Below are positions 1 through 9,100 of a stretch of DNA of 64,000 bases, piece after piece. The notes under the pieces are model-generated. The model saw only the letters and a list, made by a program, of their open reading frames with translations, was not told where the DNA came from and searched no databases. The first letter of the stretch is position 1. Every line of letters starts with the position of its first letter. The stretch covers positions 2,294,001 to 2,358,000 of the forward strand of contig NZ_QTUB01000001.1 in assembly GCF_003386665.1 (NCBI RefSeq), written 5' to 3'. The position numbers and the translations under genes are program-made. This DNA is from Xenorhabdus cabanillasii. GTDB lineage: Bacteria; Pseudomonadota; Gammaproteobacteria; Enterobacterales; Enterobacteriaceae.

Positions 1-886
1 CGATAAATTCTGCCGAGGCATTACGATGACTGGTAATATAGTAGTGCCTTTCATAACTCGCTGTTTTCCCTTGCTCTTCCCGCCATGACTCCACAACCAC
101 TATGCCGCCCAATGTGTGCCACTGAGGATGACGCGCCCGTAACCAATTTACTTCGTTAATCAACCACAACTGACGCTGCTCTATACGACCATGATCGCCA
201 TCCGTACTTCGGTAGTGAGCGGGGGAAACGCCCGTAAAATCTGTCGCCAACTGGGTATCCAAAAAGAGTTTAATATCATCGTAAAATTCACCCTGATTTC
301 CTTTCGGGGCCAACACATAATCGGCCTTTCCCGTGACAATCTGGTTAGCTATTGCGTATTGACAGCCCATGGCGTCAATTGTGATAGTGGAACCTTCAAT
401 ATCCAGCAAGGCCAGGAGTTTAGGGATCGCGGTGATTTCGTTCGACTTATCCGAGACTTTCATCTGACCAAAGCAGAGTTGATTCGCGACTGACCAGGCG
501 CTGACCAGATGGAGAGCCGGCGCGTCATTGGCTTTGTCGAGCGTTCCCCGCAAAGTTTTGCCATCCAACGCGATAATGTCATCGGATATTTCGGCTAAGC
601 TGTTCACCCATTGGGTAAAAGCGAGCCCAAATTCTTGGGGATCAAGCCGGTTTATCACATCGTTAAAGGTATCATGGCTGGGAATGCCATTGGGAAGATC
701 CAGAAATTACCGAAACCAATCTTCTTTGGATTTACCGTATTCTCCAATCGCATTGAAGCCTTCACAACCACAGATCACGGCACAAATCGAGATGGTCAGA
801 ATATCGATGAGCGCATACTGTTTAGTTCGGCTAACACGTGGATCAGTGAAGTGCCCGAAGGCTTTGCTGAGAGTCGTTGCTTGCAT
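1..886 (-). pseudogene. ISAs1-family transposase relic (5' part, interrupted)
   Basis: The minus strand reads as an ISAs1-type DDE transposase. It starts at ATG 886 with MQATTLSKAFGHFTDPRVSR, continues through an ICGCEGF stretch, then LDGKTLRG, TIDAMGCQ and a KGNQ motif, which are hallmarks of this family. Codon 60 is TAA (707-709), in the context DWFR-stop-FLDLP, most simply a CAA to TAA change. After it the same frame stays open to the left edge, so the gene also continues outside the window. A single nonsense codon suggests fairly recent inactivation. The exact element ends were not identified. Confidence 0.75.
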
Positions 887-1125
887 GGCAGTTTCTGCGG
901 TTATTATTAACAGAGCGCTGATTATAAATCACAAATGGTGACCCCTTCTATTTCTATGTACCGAATGCCATCAGCAGAATCACGTTGGTCAGTTTAGACC
1001 CGTTTGCCCTGACTGAGGGGACTACCCATTAATGAAAAATTATGTAGCTGGAAATTATCAGACTGTTTGATTTAGAAAAATCTGTGTTAGTATGTCACAT
1101 TAAATAAAATTCAACATGGTGCCCT

Positions 1126-1866
1126 ATGAAGGTTTTTGTCATTAATTTAGAAAAAGATATAGAACGCAGAAAATCAATGCAAGAACAGTTGCAAAATGTG
1201 AATCTTGATGCTGAATTCATAACAGCAGTATACGGAAAAGAATTAACTAATGAGCAGCTGTTAAACTCATGTCCTAATTTTGATGACTTAGCCCTCACTC
1301 TTGGTGAAGTTGGTTGTTCAATGAGCCATATAAATGTATATAAAAGAATGATCGATAGCAGTATACCTGTTGCTTTAGTATTAGAAGATGATGTACTTTT
1401 TGATGAAAATTTAATTACTATATTGTCGTCTTTAGATAATCACTCCTTGTTATTAAGTTCAAAACCTTATGTTTTTTTATTAAATAACACTAATGAATAT
1501 TTCGAATCATTTAAGAAACCATTAATAGAAAACTATAATATTGTCAATGTAATTGATGCCGCATGTGCTTTTGGATATGTTTTAAATCTATCCGCAGCCA
1601 AGAAATTATATGATTATTTACAACCTGTTAGATTTGTTGCCGATGAATGGAAATTTTTCAAAGAACAAGGTGTAATTAAATTGAAAGGAATTATCCCGCC
1701 AGTAATTCATCCTTCTGTCCAATCGCTAGATTCATCAATCGGAGAAAGAGAGTATACATTGACGAAGTTAGATATAGAAAATAGAAAACGTACAATTATC
1801 ATTCAAATAAAGTTAGCTTTGTGGAGAATATTCATTCGTACTTGGCTGAAAAAAGTTAGGCCTTAG
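1126..1866 (+). CDS. Glycosyltransferase family 25 (LPS-type)
   Basis: A 246-residue protein resembling Lex2B/LgtB-type GT25 enzymes, which add sugars to lipooligosaccharide or LPS. The N terminus KVFVINLEKDIERR is the characteristic GT25 start. LGEVGCSMSHINVYK and the acidic LVLEDDVLF motif (nucleotide-sugar/metal site) follow in the expected order. A basic C terminus without a clear membrane segment fits a cytoplasmic-face enzyme. The gene is very AT-rich compared with the phage genes to its right and stands alone between a transposase relic and a tail fibre gene. That context suggests horizontal acquisition. Acceptor and sugar cannot be told from the sequence. Confidence 0.8.
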   Translation: MKVFVINLEKDIERRKSMQEQLQNVNLDAEFITAVYGKELTNEQLLNSCPNFDDLALTLGEVGCSMSHINVYKRMIDSSIPVALVLEDDVLFDENLITILSSLDNHSLLLSSKPYVFLLNNTNEYFESFKKPLIENYNIVNVIDAACAFGYVLNLSAAKKLYDYLQPVRFVADEWKFFKEQGVIKLKGIIPPVIHPSVQSLDSSIGEREYTLTKLDIENRKRTIIIQIKLALWRIFIRTWLKKVRP

Positions 1867-2094
1867 CTTGAAAGCTAAGGCTATCACAGGACGGGAGCAT
1901 ACTTTGATTAATATTCAACTTAAAATTTAAATATTATTCTTTAACTGTGGCTTACTAACAATATTTAAAAGAATTATTTATATGATTATACTTTGCTCAA
2001 TATAAATTCTGTCAAATTGATTTTTAAAATATAATCATCTTTAAAAAAGCAACTAGAATAATGTACTCGCGCCCTTAAGACCATCATGAATAAA

Positions 2095-3468
2095 CTAAGT
2101 TGTTCTGTACCAACCCATTAACATAATATAGGCATTAATAACATCAAATCCTTCACCACTACCGGTTTCTGATGTATTACCACTAACATTATGTGCATGT
2201 TCTCCATTCCATGATGTGTTTCCAGTCCAAGTTCGGGATGCATCAAATGTGGTAAGGTTTGCCCATCTATCTGTATATTCTATACCAGGTTTACTCTGGC
2301 CATTTCTAGCAAAAGCACCGCCAAAAATATCACTTCCATGAGCAATAACACTTGGTAGATAGCCAGTAATGTTCATATTCCCACGATTATGATTATGTCC
2401 TCCAGTACTATTTGTATTCCCACTAAAATAGTGACTGTGCTTTGGAATATGTTTTATAGTTAACTGCTTAGTATCATTACCGCCTGTTGATAACACATTT
2501 GATCCATTAGCAGCAGCCAAGCGAACTGTTCTATTTTCACCAATATACTTCCATGTTGTTCCGGGAAATAGATTGTTGGGATTTTTATTTTGTGCAAACC
2601 ATAAAACAATTCCAACAGGGTATAGTAAATCTATGGATACTGCTTTGGCTAACGCATCAGTGACTGCTTTTTGACTCATTATTTGTTCAGCTGAGTTTCC
2701 AGTCTCTTGTACTATCACTGATTTTGGCACGGCACTTTTTGCCAAATTAATAGTTTCAGCATAATCATAAGCATAAGGCAGAACAGTATCGTCATATTCT
2801 TCCCCTAACTGTGGGTCATCAATGGCATAAGATTTCACCATCCATTTGATTTCAAAATTATCATGATTATCACGGAATTCTAGGGCACGATCGACTTCAA
2901 CTTCACCTTCTTCACGGGAATAATAAATACCTGGAAAATTACTGGTGACATGGTAAGTTAAACCGCCCCGTAAATAACAGCCACTGAATCTTCTGCATTT
3001 AACAGTATCTCCAGACTTAACATTGTCATAAAGTGGATATTTACCATCAATGGGTCTTGCTATGCACATCATGCCATGGCGAATATTTTTGACCGTTTTA
3101 CGGTAGGTTTGGCTAATCCGTTTAATATTCAGATAGTGAGCATCCCCTCCCCATAGATAATCACCTCCTTCAATCTGCAATAATAATCCAGCAATATGAA
3201 ATTCACCTTTACTAAATAGGTCTTTTTCTCTGTCTTCCGCATACCAGCGATTAATGGTTAGCCACGAATTCGCCCCACCATTAGACGGAAATTGCCACCA
3301 TACCGGATAATACCGATCTGTACTTAGGCCAGTCAGGTCAATCGTCTGGTTATAACGCGGTTCCCCTTTTACATCTGCTGCACTCAGGGTCACATCTTCC
3401 ACCAATGATTTCCCATTTACCTTCCTTGAATTCGGTACGGCATTCTGGGCTTGATTTTTGGTTCCCAC
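2095..3468 (-). CDS. Phage/tailocin tail fibre with collar domain, 5'-truncated
   Basis: A 457-residue tail fibre protein that would bind the target cell surface. The first 30 residues hold the PNSRKVNGKSL motif common just after the shaft of P2/lambda-like fibres. The C-terminal third (LYPVGIVLWFAQNKNPNNLF to YIMLMGWYRTT) is a phage tail-collar domain. It carries three H-x-H motifs (KHSH, GHNH, EHAH) of the kind that bind iron in fibre tips. The gene runs opposite to the tail operon at its right. The first usable start is GTG 3468. Upstream the frame still encodes fibre-like residues (GVVKNLG) until a TAG, with no ATG, so the usual N-terminal attachment region appears lost. No fibre chaperone gene or DNA invertase is visible. 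Confidence 0.75.
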   Translation of the reverse strand: MGTKNQAQNAVPNSRKVNGKSLVEDVTLSAADVKGEPRYNQTIDLTGLSTDRYYPVWWQFPSNGGANSWLTINRWYAEDREKDLFSKGEFHIAGLLLQIEGGDYLWGGDAHYLNIKRISQTYRKTVKNIRHGMMCIARPIDGKYPLYDNVKSGDTVKCRRFSGCYLRGGLTYHVTSNFPGIYYSREEGEVEVDRALEFRDNHDNFEIKWMVKSYAIDDPQLGEEYDDTVLPYAYDYAETINLAKSAVPKSVIVQETGNSAEQIMSQKAVTDALAKAVSIDLLYPVGIVLWFAQNKNPNNLFPGTTWKYIGENRTVRLAAANGSNVLSTGGNDTKQLTIKHIPKHSHYFSGNTNSTGGHNHNRGNMNITGYLPSVIAHGSDIFGGAFARNGQSKPGIEYTDRWANLTTFDASRTWTGNTSWNGEHAHNVSGNTSETGSGEGFDVINAYIMLMGWYRTT

Positions 3469-3789
3469 TAAACCGAGGTTTTTTACAACCCCTGGATCCT
3501 TATGATCCTAGCTAAGATCCAATCTCCTAACCCCTGAAAACCAATAAGCAATGGTGAAAATAACTCTATTCAGCTTGTCAAAAAATAACCAAAAGCTCGA
3601 ATTACTTAAAATAATACTGAATAGAATAAATTTTGAACTATTTTTTGATTAAAAAATAGACTTAAAAGTTCATTATTTGGTCAACTAAAGACCATCCTCA
3701 CCAAAAACTGCTAATTTCTCTACTCACCTAAAAATAAATTAAATTTCAATTTAACATACTGATTATTAATAAAAATATTAAATTAGATT

Positions 3790-3857
3790 TGTACCTTACC
3801 CCACACACAGCCAATCGAATGATTTCCCCCGGGCAATCCGCCAATATATCAGCACAC
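3790..3857 (+). promoter_or_regulatory. Ogr-type activator site and late promoter before the sheath gene
   Basis: TGT at 3790-3792 and ACA at 3805-3807 are separated by exactly 12 bases, the TGT-N12-ACA dyad recognised by the P2 Ogr/Delta late activators. A TATATC at 3845-3850 would place the transcription start near 3857 and the dyad centre near -58, close to the usual -55. An Ogr homologue lies at the end of the same module. The dyad is seen directly; its function is inferred. Confidence 0.45.
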
Positions 3858-3879
3858 CTTAACAGGAGAGAACGCTAAT

Positions 3880-5052
3880 ATGGCACAAGATTATCATCAC
3901 GGAGTCCGTGTACAGGAAATTAATGAAGGTACTCGTACCATCACTACCGTTAGCACTGCTATCGTAGGTATGGTTTGTACTGCTCCTGACGCAGACGAAA
4001 AAACATTTCCATTAAATACTCCAGTCCTGATTACTGACGTTATGAGCGCCAGTGGTAAAGCTGGAAAAAAAGGGACTTTGTCCGCATCACTGAAAGCCAT
4101 TGCTGCTCAGGCTCTGCCTGTGACTGTGGTTGTTCGTGTGGCTGAGGGCGAATCTGAAGAAGTAACCATTTCTAACATCATCGGTGGTGTCACTGATGCA
4201 GGTAAGAAAACCGGTATGCAGGCACTGTTGGCAGCACAAAGCCAGCTCGGTGTTAAACCACGCATTCTGGGTGTTCCGGGGCTGGATTCAAAAGCAGTTG
4301 CTGTTGAACTGGCAAGTGTTGCCCAGAAACTGAAAGCAATGGCGTATGTCAGCGCTTATGGCTGCAAAAATATCTCCGAAGTTATCAAATATCGCGACAA
4401 CTTCAATCAGCGTGAGCTGATGCTGATTTGGCCAGATTTTCTGAGTTGGGATACCGTTACTAACAGCGAAGCTATCGCGTTTGCAACCGCTCGCGCTCTG
4501 GGCCTGCGCGCCAAAATCGACGAAGAGACTGGCTGGCATAAGACGTTATCCAACGTTGGTGTCAACGGTGTGACTGGTCTGTCTGCTGATGTCTTCTGGG
4601 ATCTGCAAGATACTGCGACTGACGCTGATCTGCTGAACAAAAGTGGTGTCACTACACTGATCCGCAAAAACGGTTTCCGTTTCTGGGGTTCCCGTACTTG
4701 TGCAGATGATCCACTGTTCCAGTTCGAAAGCTACACCCGTACCGCTCAGGTTCTGGCTGACACTATGGCTGAAGCGCACATGTGGGCGATTGACAAACCG
4801 CTGACCCCATCGCTGGTACGCGACATTATCGAAGGCATCAATGCTAAGTTCCGTGAACTGAAAGCTGGTGGTTACATTATCGATGGCCGTTGCTGGTATG
4901 ACGACAAAGCCAACGATAAAGACACCCTGAAAGCAGGCAAATTGACCATCGATTACGACTATACACCTGTACCGCCACTGGAAAACATGATGTTACGCCA
5001 GCGCATTACAGATAGTTACCTGATGGATTTCGCAAAAAGTATCAATAAATAA
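3880..5052 (+). CDS. FI: Contractile tail sheath protein (P2 gpFI family)
   Basis: A 390-residue sheath protein, the P2 FI length class, forming the contractile outer cylinder of a P2-type tail or R-type tailocin. The N terminus [27 protein letters not shown] and the C-terminal stretch ending [11 protein letters not shown] are typical of the family. The ribosome site AGGAGAG lies 8-9 bases before ATG 3880. It heads the FI-FII-E-T-U-D order found in P2. GC content and codon use are higher than in the flanking AT-rich genes, consistent with a conserved phage module. Confidence 0.93.
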   Translation: MAQDYHHGVRVQEINEGTRTITTVSTAIVGMVCTAPDADEKTFPLNTPVLITDVMSASGKAGKKGTLSASLKAIAAQALPVTVVVRVAEGESEEVTISNIIGGVTDAGKKTGMQALLAAQSQLGVKPRILGVPGLDSKAVAVELASVAQKLKAMAYVSAYGCKNISEVIKYRDNFNQRELMLIWPDFLSWDTVTNSEAIAFATARALGLRAKIDEETGWHKTLSNVGVNGVTGLSADVFWDLQDTATDADLLNKSGVTTLIRKNGFRFWGSRTCADDPLFQFESYTRTAQVLADTMAEAHMWAIDKPLTPSLVRDIIEGINAKFRELKAGGYIIDGRCWYDDKANDKDTLKAGKLTIDYDYTPVPPLENMMLRQRITDSYLMDFAKSINK

Positions 5053-5063
5053 GGGGCTAACTG

Positions 5064-5582
5064 ATGGCATTACCTCGCAAACTTAAATATCTGAATTTGT
5101 TCAATGATGGCAACAACTATCAGGGCATTGTGGAAGAACTGACTCTTCCTAAGTTAAGCCGCAAGCTGGAAGCCTATCGTGGTGCTGGTATGAACGGCAG
5201 CGCAATGGTGGATTTAGGTCTGGATGAAGGTGCACTGGATGCGGAATTCACTCTGGGCGGTATTGAGTCTCAGCTGTATAAACAGTGGGGCATTGCACAA
5301 GTCGATGGTGTCATGCTGCGCTTTGCCGGCTCTTTTGAACGCGAAGATACGGGTGACGTGGTTGCAGTTGAAGTTGTTATGCGTGGTCGTTTCCAGGAAT
5401 TCGATCACGGTACTTATAAACAAGGCGACAACACGCAAACCAAAATTACCGCTAAAAATACTTACTTTAAACTGACCTGGGATGGCGAAGAGCTGATTGA
5501 AATCGACACCGTCAACATGGTTGAAAAAGTGGGCGGAGAAGATCGCCTGGCACAGCATCGCCGCGCTATCGGTCTTTTTTAA
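5064..5582 (+). CDS. FII: Major tail tube protein (P2 gpFII family)
   Basis: A 172-residue tail tube protein that stacks as hexameric rings inside the sheath. The start ALPRKLKYLNLFNDGNNYQG and the RGRFQEFDHG/KITAKNTYFKL region match P2 FII-type tubes. It follows the sheath gene by 11 bases and is followed by a hairpin before the E gene. Full length for the family and apparently intact. Confidence 0.93.
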   Translation: MALPRKLKYLNLFNDGNNYQGIVEELTLPKLSRKLEAYRGAGMNGSAMVDLGLDEGALDAEFTLGGIESQLYKQWGIAQVDGVMLRFAGSFEREDTGDVVAVEVVMRGRFQEFDHGTYKQGDNTQTKITAKNTYFKLTWDGEELIEIDTVNMVEKVGGEDRLAQHRRAIGLF

Positions 5583-5610
5583 TCGCTCTTTTAAATTTTA
5601 AAACTTATTT

Positions 5611-5644
5611 CCTGTCTCAATCAGCATATCGCGGCTGAGACAGG
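5611..5644 (+). terminator. Hairpin between tail tube and gpE genes
   Basis: CCTGTCTCA at 5611-5619 pairs perfectly with TGAGACAGG at 5636-5644. The following bases (TTCTTAC) are only weakly T-rich, so it may attenuate or stabilise the very abundant tube mRNA rather than terminate fully. Confidence 0.45.
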
Positions 5645-5672
5645 TTCTTACTCGGATAAACAAGGTTGAATT

Positions 5673-6124
5673 ATGACTGACACACTGAAAACTCAAAATG
5701 ATGATCTGCGCACAATCGAATTGGAAGCTCCACTGGCGCGGGGTAACGGAAAAATCACGGAAGTGACGATACGTAAACCTACCAGTGGCGCGTTGCGCGG
5801 TGCACGTTTACAGGCACTGCTGGAAATGGATGTGGATTCTATGCTGCTGGTCCTGCCGCGTGTTACCACTCCTGCATTGACCAAGAATGACCTGATGATG
5901 ATGTCACCTGGTGATCTGATTAATCTCAGTGTGGAGGTGGTCAATTTTTTGTTGCCGAAGTCGGTCAAGTCCGATTCCCAGAACGATTAACTGTTGATGA
6001 ACTGGTGGCAGATATTGCCACCGTTTTTCACTGGACTCCGGCAGACACAGATGAAATGTCATTGTCGGAATTATTGGACTGGCGACATCGGGCCATTTTA
6101 AGAAGTGGTGCAGAAAATGAGTAA
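5673..6124 (+). CDS. E: Tail assembly chaperone gpE with frameshift product E+E'
   Basis: The zero-frame product (5673-5990, 105 residues) is P2 gpE-like, with LEAPLARGNGKITEVTIRKP then LVLPRVTTPALTKNDLMMMS. A slippery heptamer T TTT TTG at 5945-5951 allows a -1 shift. The shifted frame continues FVAEVGQVRFPERLTVDEL to LLDWRHRAILRSGAENE and stops at 6124, matching the P2 E' extension (FHW-P...LSELLxWR). Tail chaperone pairs made by frameshifting precede tape measure genes across contractile and siphovirus tails, where they coat the tape measure during assembly. The extension overlaps the start of the tape measure gene by 8 bases. Confidence 0.88.
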
Positions 6125-9100
6125 TATACAGTCGCAGCTTAACAAGGTACTAAGTACTGTTGGTAAGCTGACCAGTTCCTTTAAATCGTTTCAACAGCAT
6201 CAGAAAAAACTGGTAAGTTCAGTAGATAAAATTTATAACCAGTTTAAAAAACTCAATAAGACTGTTGAAGGATTAAAACCCATTGTAGGTTATGCGCAGG
6301 AAACTGCGCGTATGCGCGCCGATCTTAAGGCCTATAATCAAACAATTAAACAATCTTTCTCTGCGCGGCAAAATTCCTCAAAAGTGACGCAAGTAAGTGC
6401 CGCTAGCCAATCAGCTAATATGGTTCAAATAACCCAGAATGTCCGACAGGAAAATTCATCCAGTAAAAAAAATGAATTTAATCTTGGTGTGACGGGGAAT
6501 ATGACTAACAATTTTAAATTGTTAGATAAGCTAGTCATTAATATTAATCCTCAGATAACTATTTTATTTGGCATGCTGAATAAAATTAATGGAGTTTTGA
6601 ATTTAACTGCTGGCTTTGTAAAAGTTACATTCCAAACATTAATTAGTCATATACAAATATTTGGCAATATCGGCATAAAAGCATTTGACACTTTAAGAGT
6701 CAGCTTAAATATATTTACTCTGCTAGGGCTTCAGGCATTTGCTGAATTAAGAGCCAGTCTGAGTTTTTTTGTACAACTGGGTGTTCGGGCGTTTATAGCG
6801 CTAAGAACAAGTTTGGGCATTTTTATGCAGTTGGGACTTCAGGCATTTGCTGAGTTAAGAGCGGGTCTGAACTTTTTTGTACAGTTGGGTATTCGTGCAT
6901 TTGTAGCGCTAAGAACAAGTTTGAGCATTTTTGTACAGTTGGGACTTCAGGCATTTGCTGAGTTAAGAGCGAGTCTGAACTTTTTTGTACAGTTGGGTAT
7001 TCGTGCATTTGTAGCGCTAAGAACAAGTTTGGGCATTTTTGTGCAGTTGGGACTTCAGGCATTTGCTGAGTTAAGAGCGAGTCTGAACTTTTTTGTACAG
7101 TTGGGTGTTCGGGCATTTATAGCGCTAAGAACAAGTTTGGGCATTTTTGTACAGTTGGGCATTCGTGCATTTGTAGCGCTAAAAACAAGTTTGGGCATTT
7201 TTGTGCAGTTGGGACTTCAGGCATTTGCTGAGTTAAGAGCGAGTCTGAACTTTTTTGTACAGTTGGGTATTCGTGCATTTGTAGCGCTAAGAACAAGTTT
7301 GGGCATTTTTGTGCAGTTGGGACTTCAGGCATTTGCTGAGTTAAGAGCGAGTCTGAACTTTTTTGTACAGTTGGGTATTCGTGCATTTGTAGCGCTAAGA
7401 ACAAGTTTGGGCATTTTTGTGCAGTTGGGACTTCAGGCATTTGCTGAGTTAAGAGCGAGTCTGAACTTTTTTGTACAGTTGGGTATTCGTGCATTTGTAG
7501 CGCTAAGAACAAGTTTGGGCATTTTTGTGCAGTTGGGACTTCAGGCATTTGCTGAGTTAAGAGCGAGTCTGAACTTTTTTGTACAGTTGGGTGTTCGGGC
7601 ATTTATAGCGCTAAGAACAAGTTTGAGCATTTTTGTACAGTTGGGTGTTCGGGCATTTATAGCGCTAAGAACAAGTTTGAGCATTTTTGTACAGTTGGGC
7701 GTTCGTGCATTTGTAGCGCTAAGAACAAGTTTGAGCATTTTTGTGCAGTTGGGACTTCAGGCATTTGCTGAGTTAAGAGCGAGTCTGAACTTTTTTGTAC
7801 AGTTGGGTGTTCGGGCATTTATAGCGCTAAGAACAAGTTTGAGCATTTTTGTACAGTTGGGCGTTCGTGCATTTGTAGCGCTAAAAACAAGTTTGAGCAT
7901 TTTTGTACAGTTGGGACTTCAGGCATTTGTTGAGTTAAGAGCGAGTCTGAACTTTTTTGTACAGTTGGGTATTCGTGCATTTGTAGCGCTAAGAACAAGT
8001 TTGAGCATTTTTGTGCAGTTGGGGCTTCAGGCATTTGCTGAATTAAGAACGAGTCTGAACTTTTTTGTACAGTTGGGTGTTCGTGCATTTGTAGCGCTAA
8101 GAGCGAGTCTGAACTTCTTTGTGCAGCTAGGCATTCGGGCGTTTGTAGAACTAAGAGCGAGTTTGAACTTTTTTGTACAACTGGGAATTACTGCTTTTGT
8201 TGAACTAAAAGCCAGTCTGAATATTTTTGCGCAGTTTAGCATTCAGATTTTTGTTGATCTCAGAGTTAGTCTGAATAAGTTTGCGGAATTAGGGCGTCAG
8301 GCTTTGGATACATTAAAGTCCAGTTTGAATACTTTTGCCCAGTTAGGCATTAAAGCTTTGGAAACGCTGAAATCCAGTCTGAATAGGTTTGCAGAATTGG
8401 GTAGCCAAGCACTGCAAACATTAAAGTCCAGCTTAAATGCTTTTGTGCAATTAGGGGTTCAGGCTCTGAATAAATTAACATATCCTTTGGATATGTTTGT
8501 CCAGTTGGGACTTAAAGCTTTTGAAGAATTAAAAGCCAGCCTGAATTTCTTTGCTCAGTTAGGTATTCAGGCGCTGGATAAATTAACGGCTCCACTGGAT
8601 ATATTTGCACAATTAGGAACTCAGGCGCTGGATAAATTAAAGTCCACACTGGATGCATTTGTGCAGTTGGGAGTTCAGGCCCTGAATAAATTAACGGCCC
8701 CACTGGATATATTTGCACAACTGGGAACTCAGGCGCTGGATAAATTAAAGTCCACACTGGATTCATTTGTGCAGTTGGGAGTTCAGGCTCTGAATAAATT
8801 AACATCTCCGCTGGATATATTCGCTAAATTGGGTATGCAGGCTCTGGAAGAATTAAAAGCCAGCCTCAATTTTTTTGCACAGCTGGGAGTTCAGGCACTG
8901 GATAAATTAAAATCCAGTCTGGATATATTTACCCAAATTGGGGTTCAGGGACTGGAAGAATTAAGAGCCAATCTGAATAGATTTGCGCAGGTTGGTATTC
9001 AGGCTATGGAGAATTTAAGAGATGGCTTGAAGGCATTCGCACAATTCGGAACCGAGGCTTTGGAAGCACTAAGAGCTGCCATGGATTTTTTTGGTAAAAC

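Noticed and set aside
191..941. Three plus-strand open frames at the left edge.
   Set aside because: They lie opposite the ISAs1-type transposase relic, whose minus-strand reading shows clear family motifs.
6823..8805. Several long open frames on the minus strand (repetitive MPEHPTVQKSSDSLLTQQ-like and related products).
   Set aside because: They are antisense images of the tape measure repeat; the 54-bp unit simply lacks stops in that frame. No ribosome sites or homology.
6657..9086. The regular repeats could suggest a CRISPR array.
   Set aside because: There are no unique spacers; units are contiguous, in frame and translated within one long gene.
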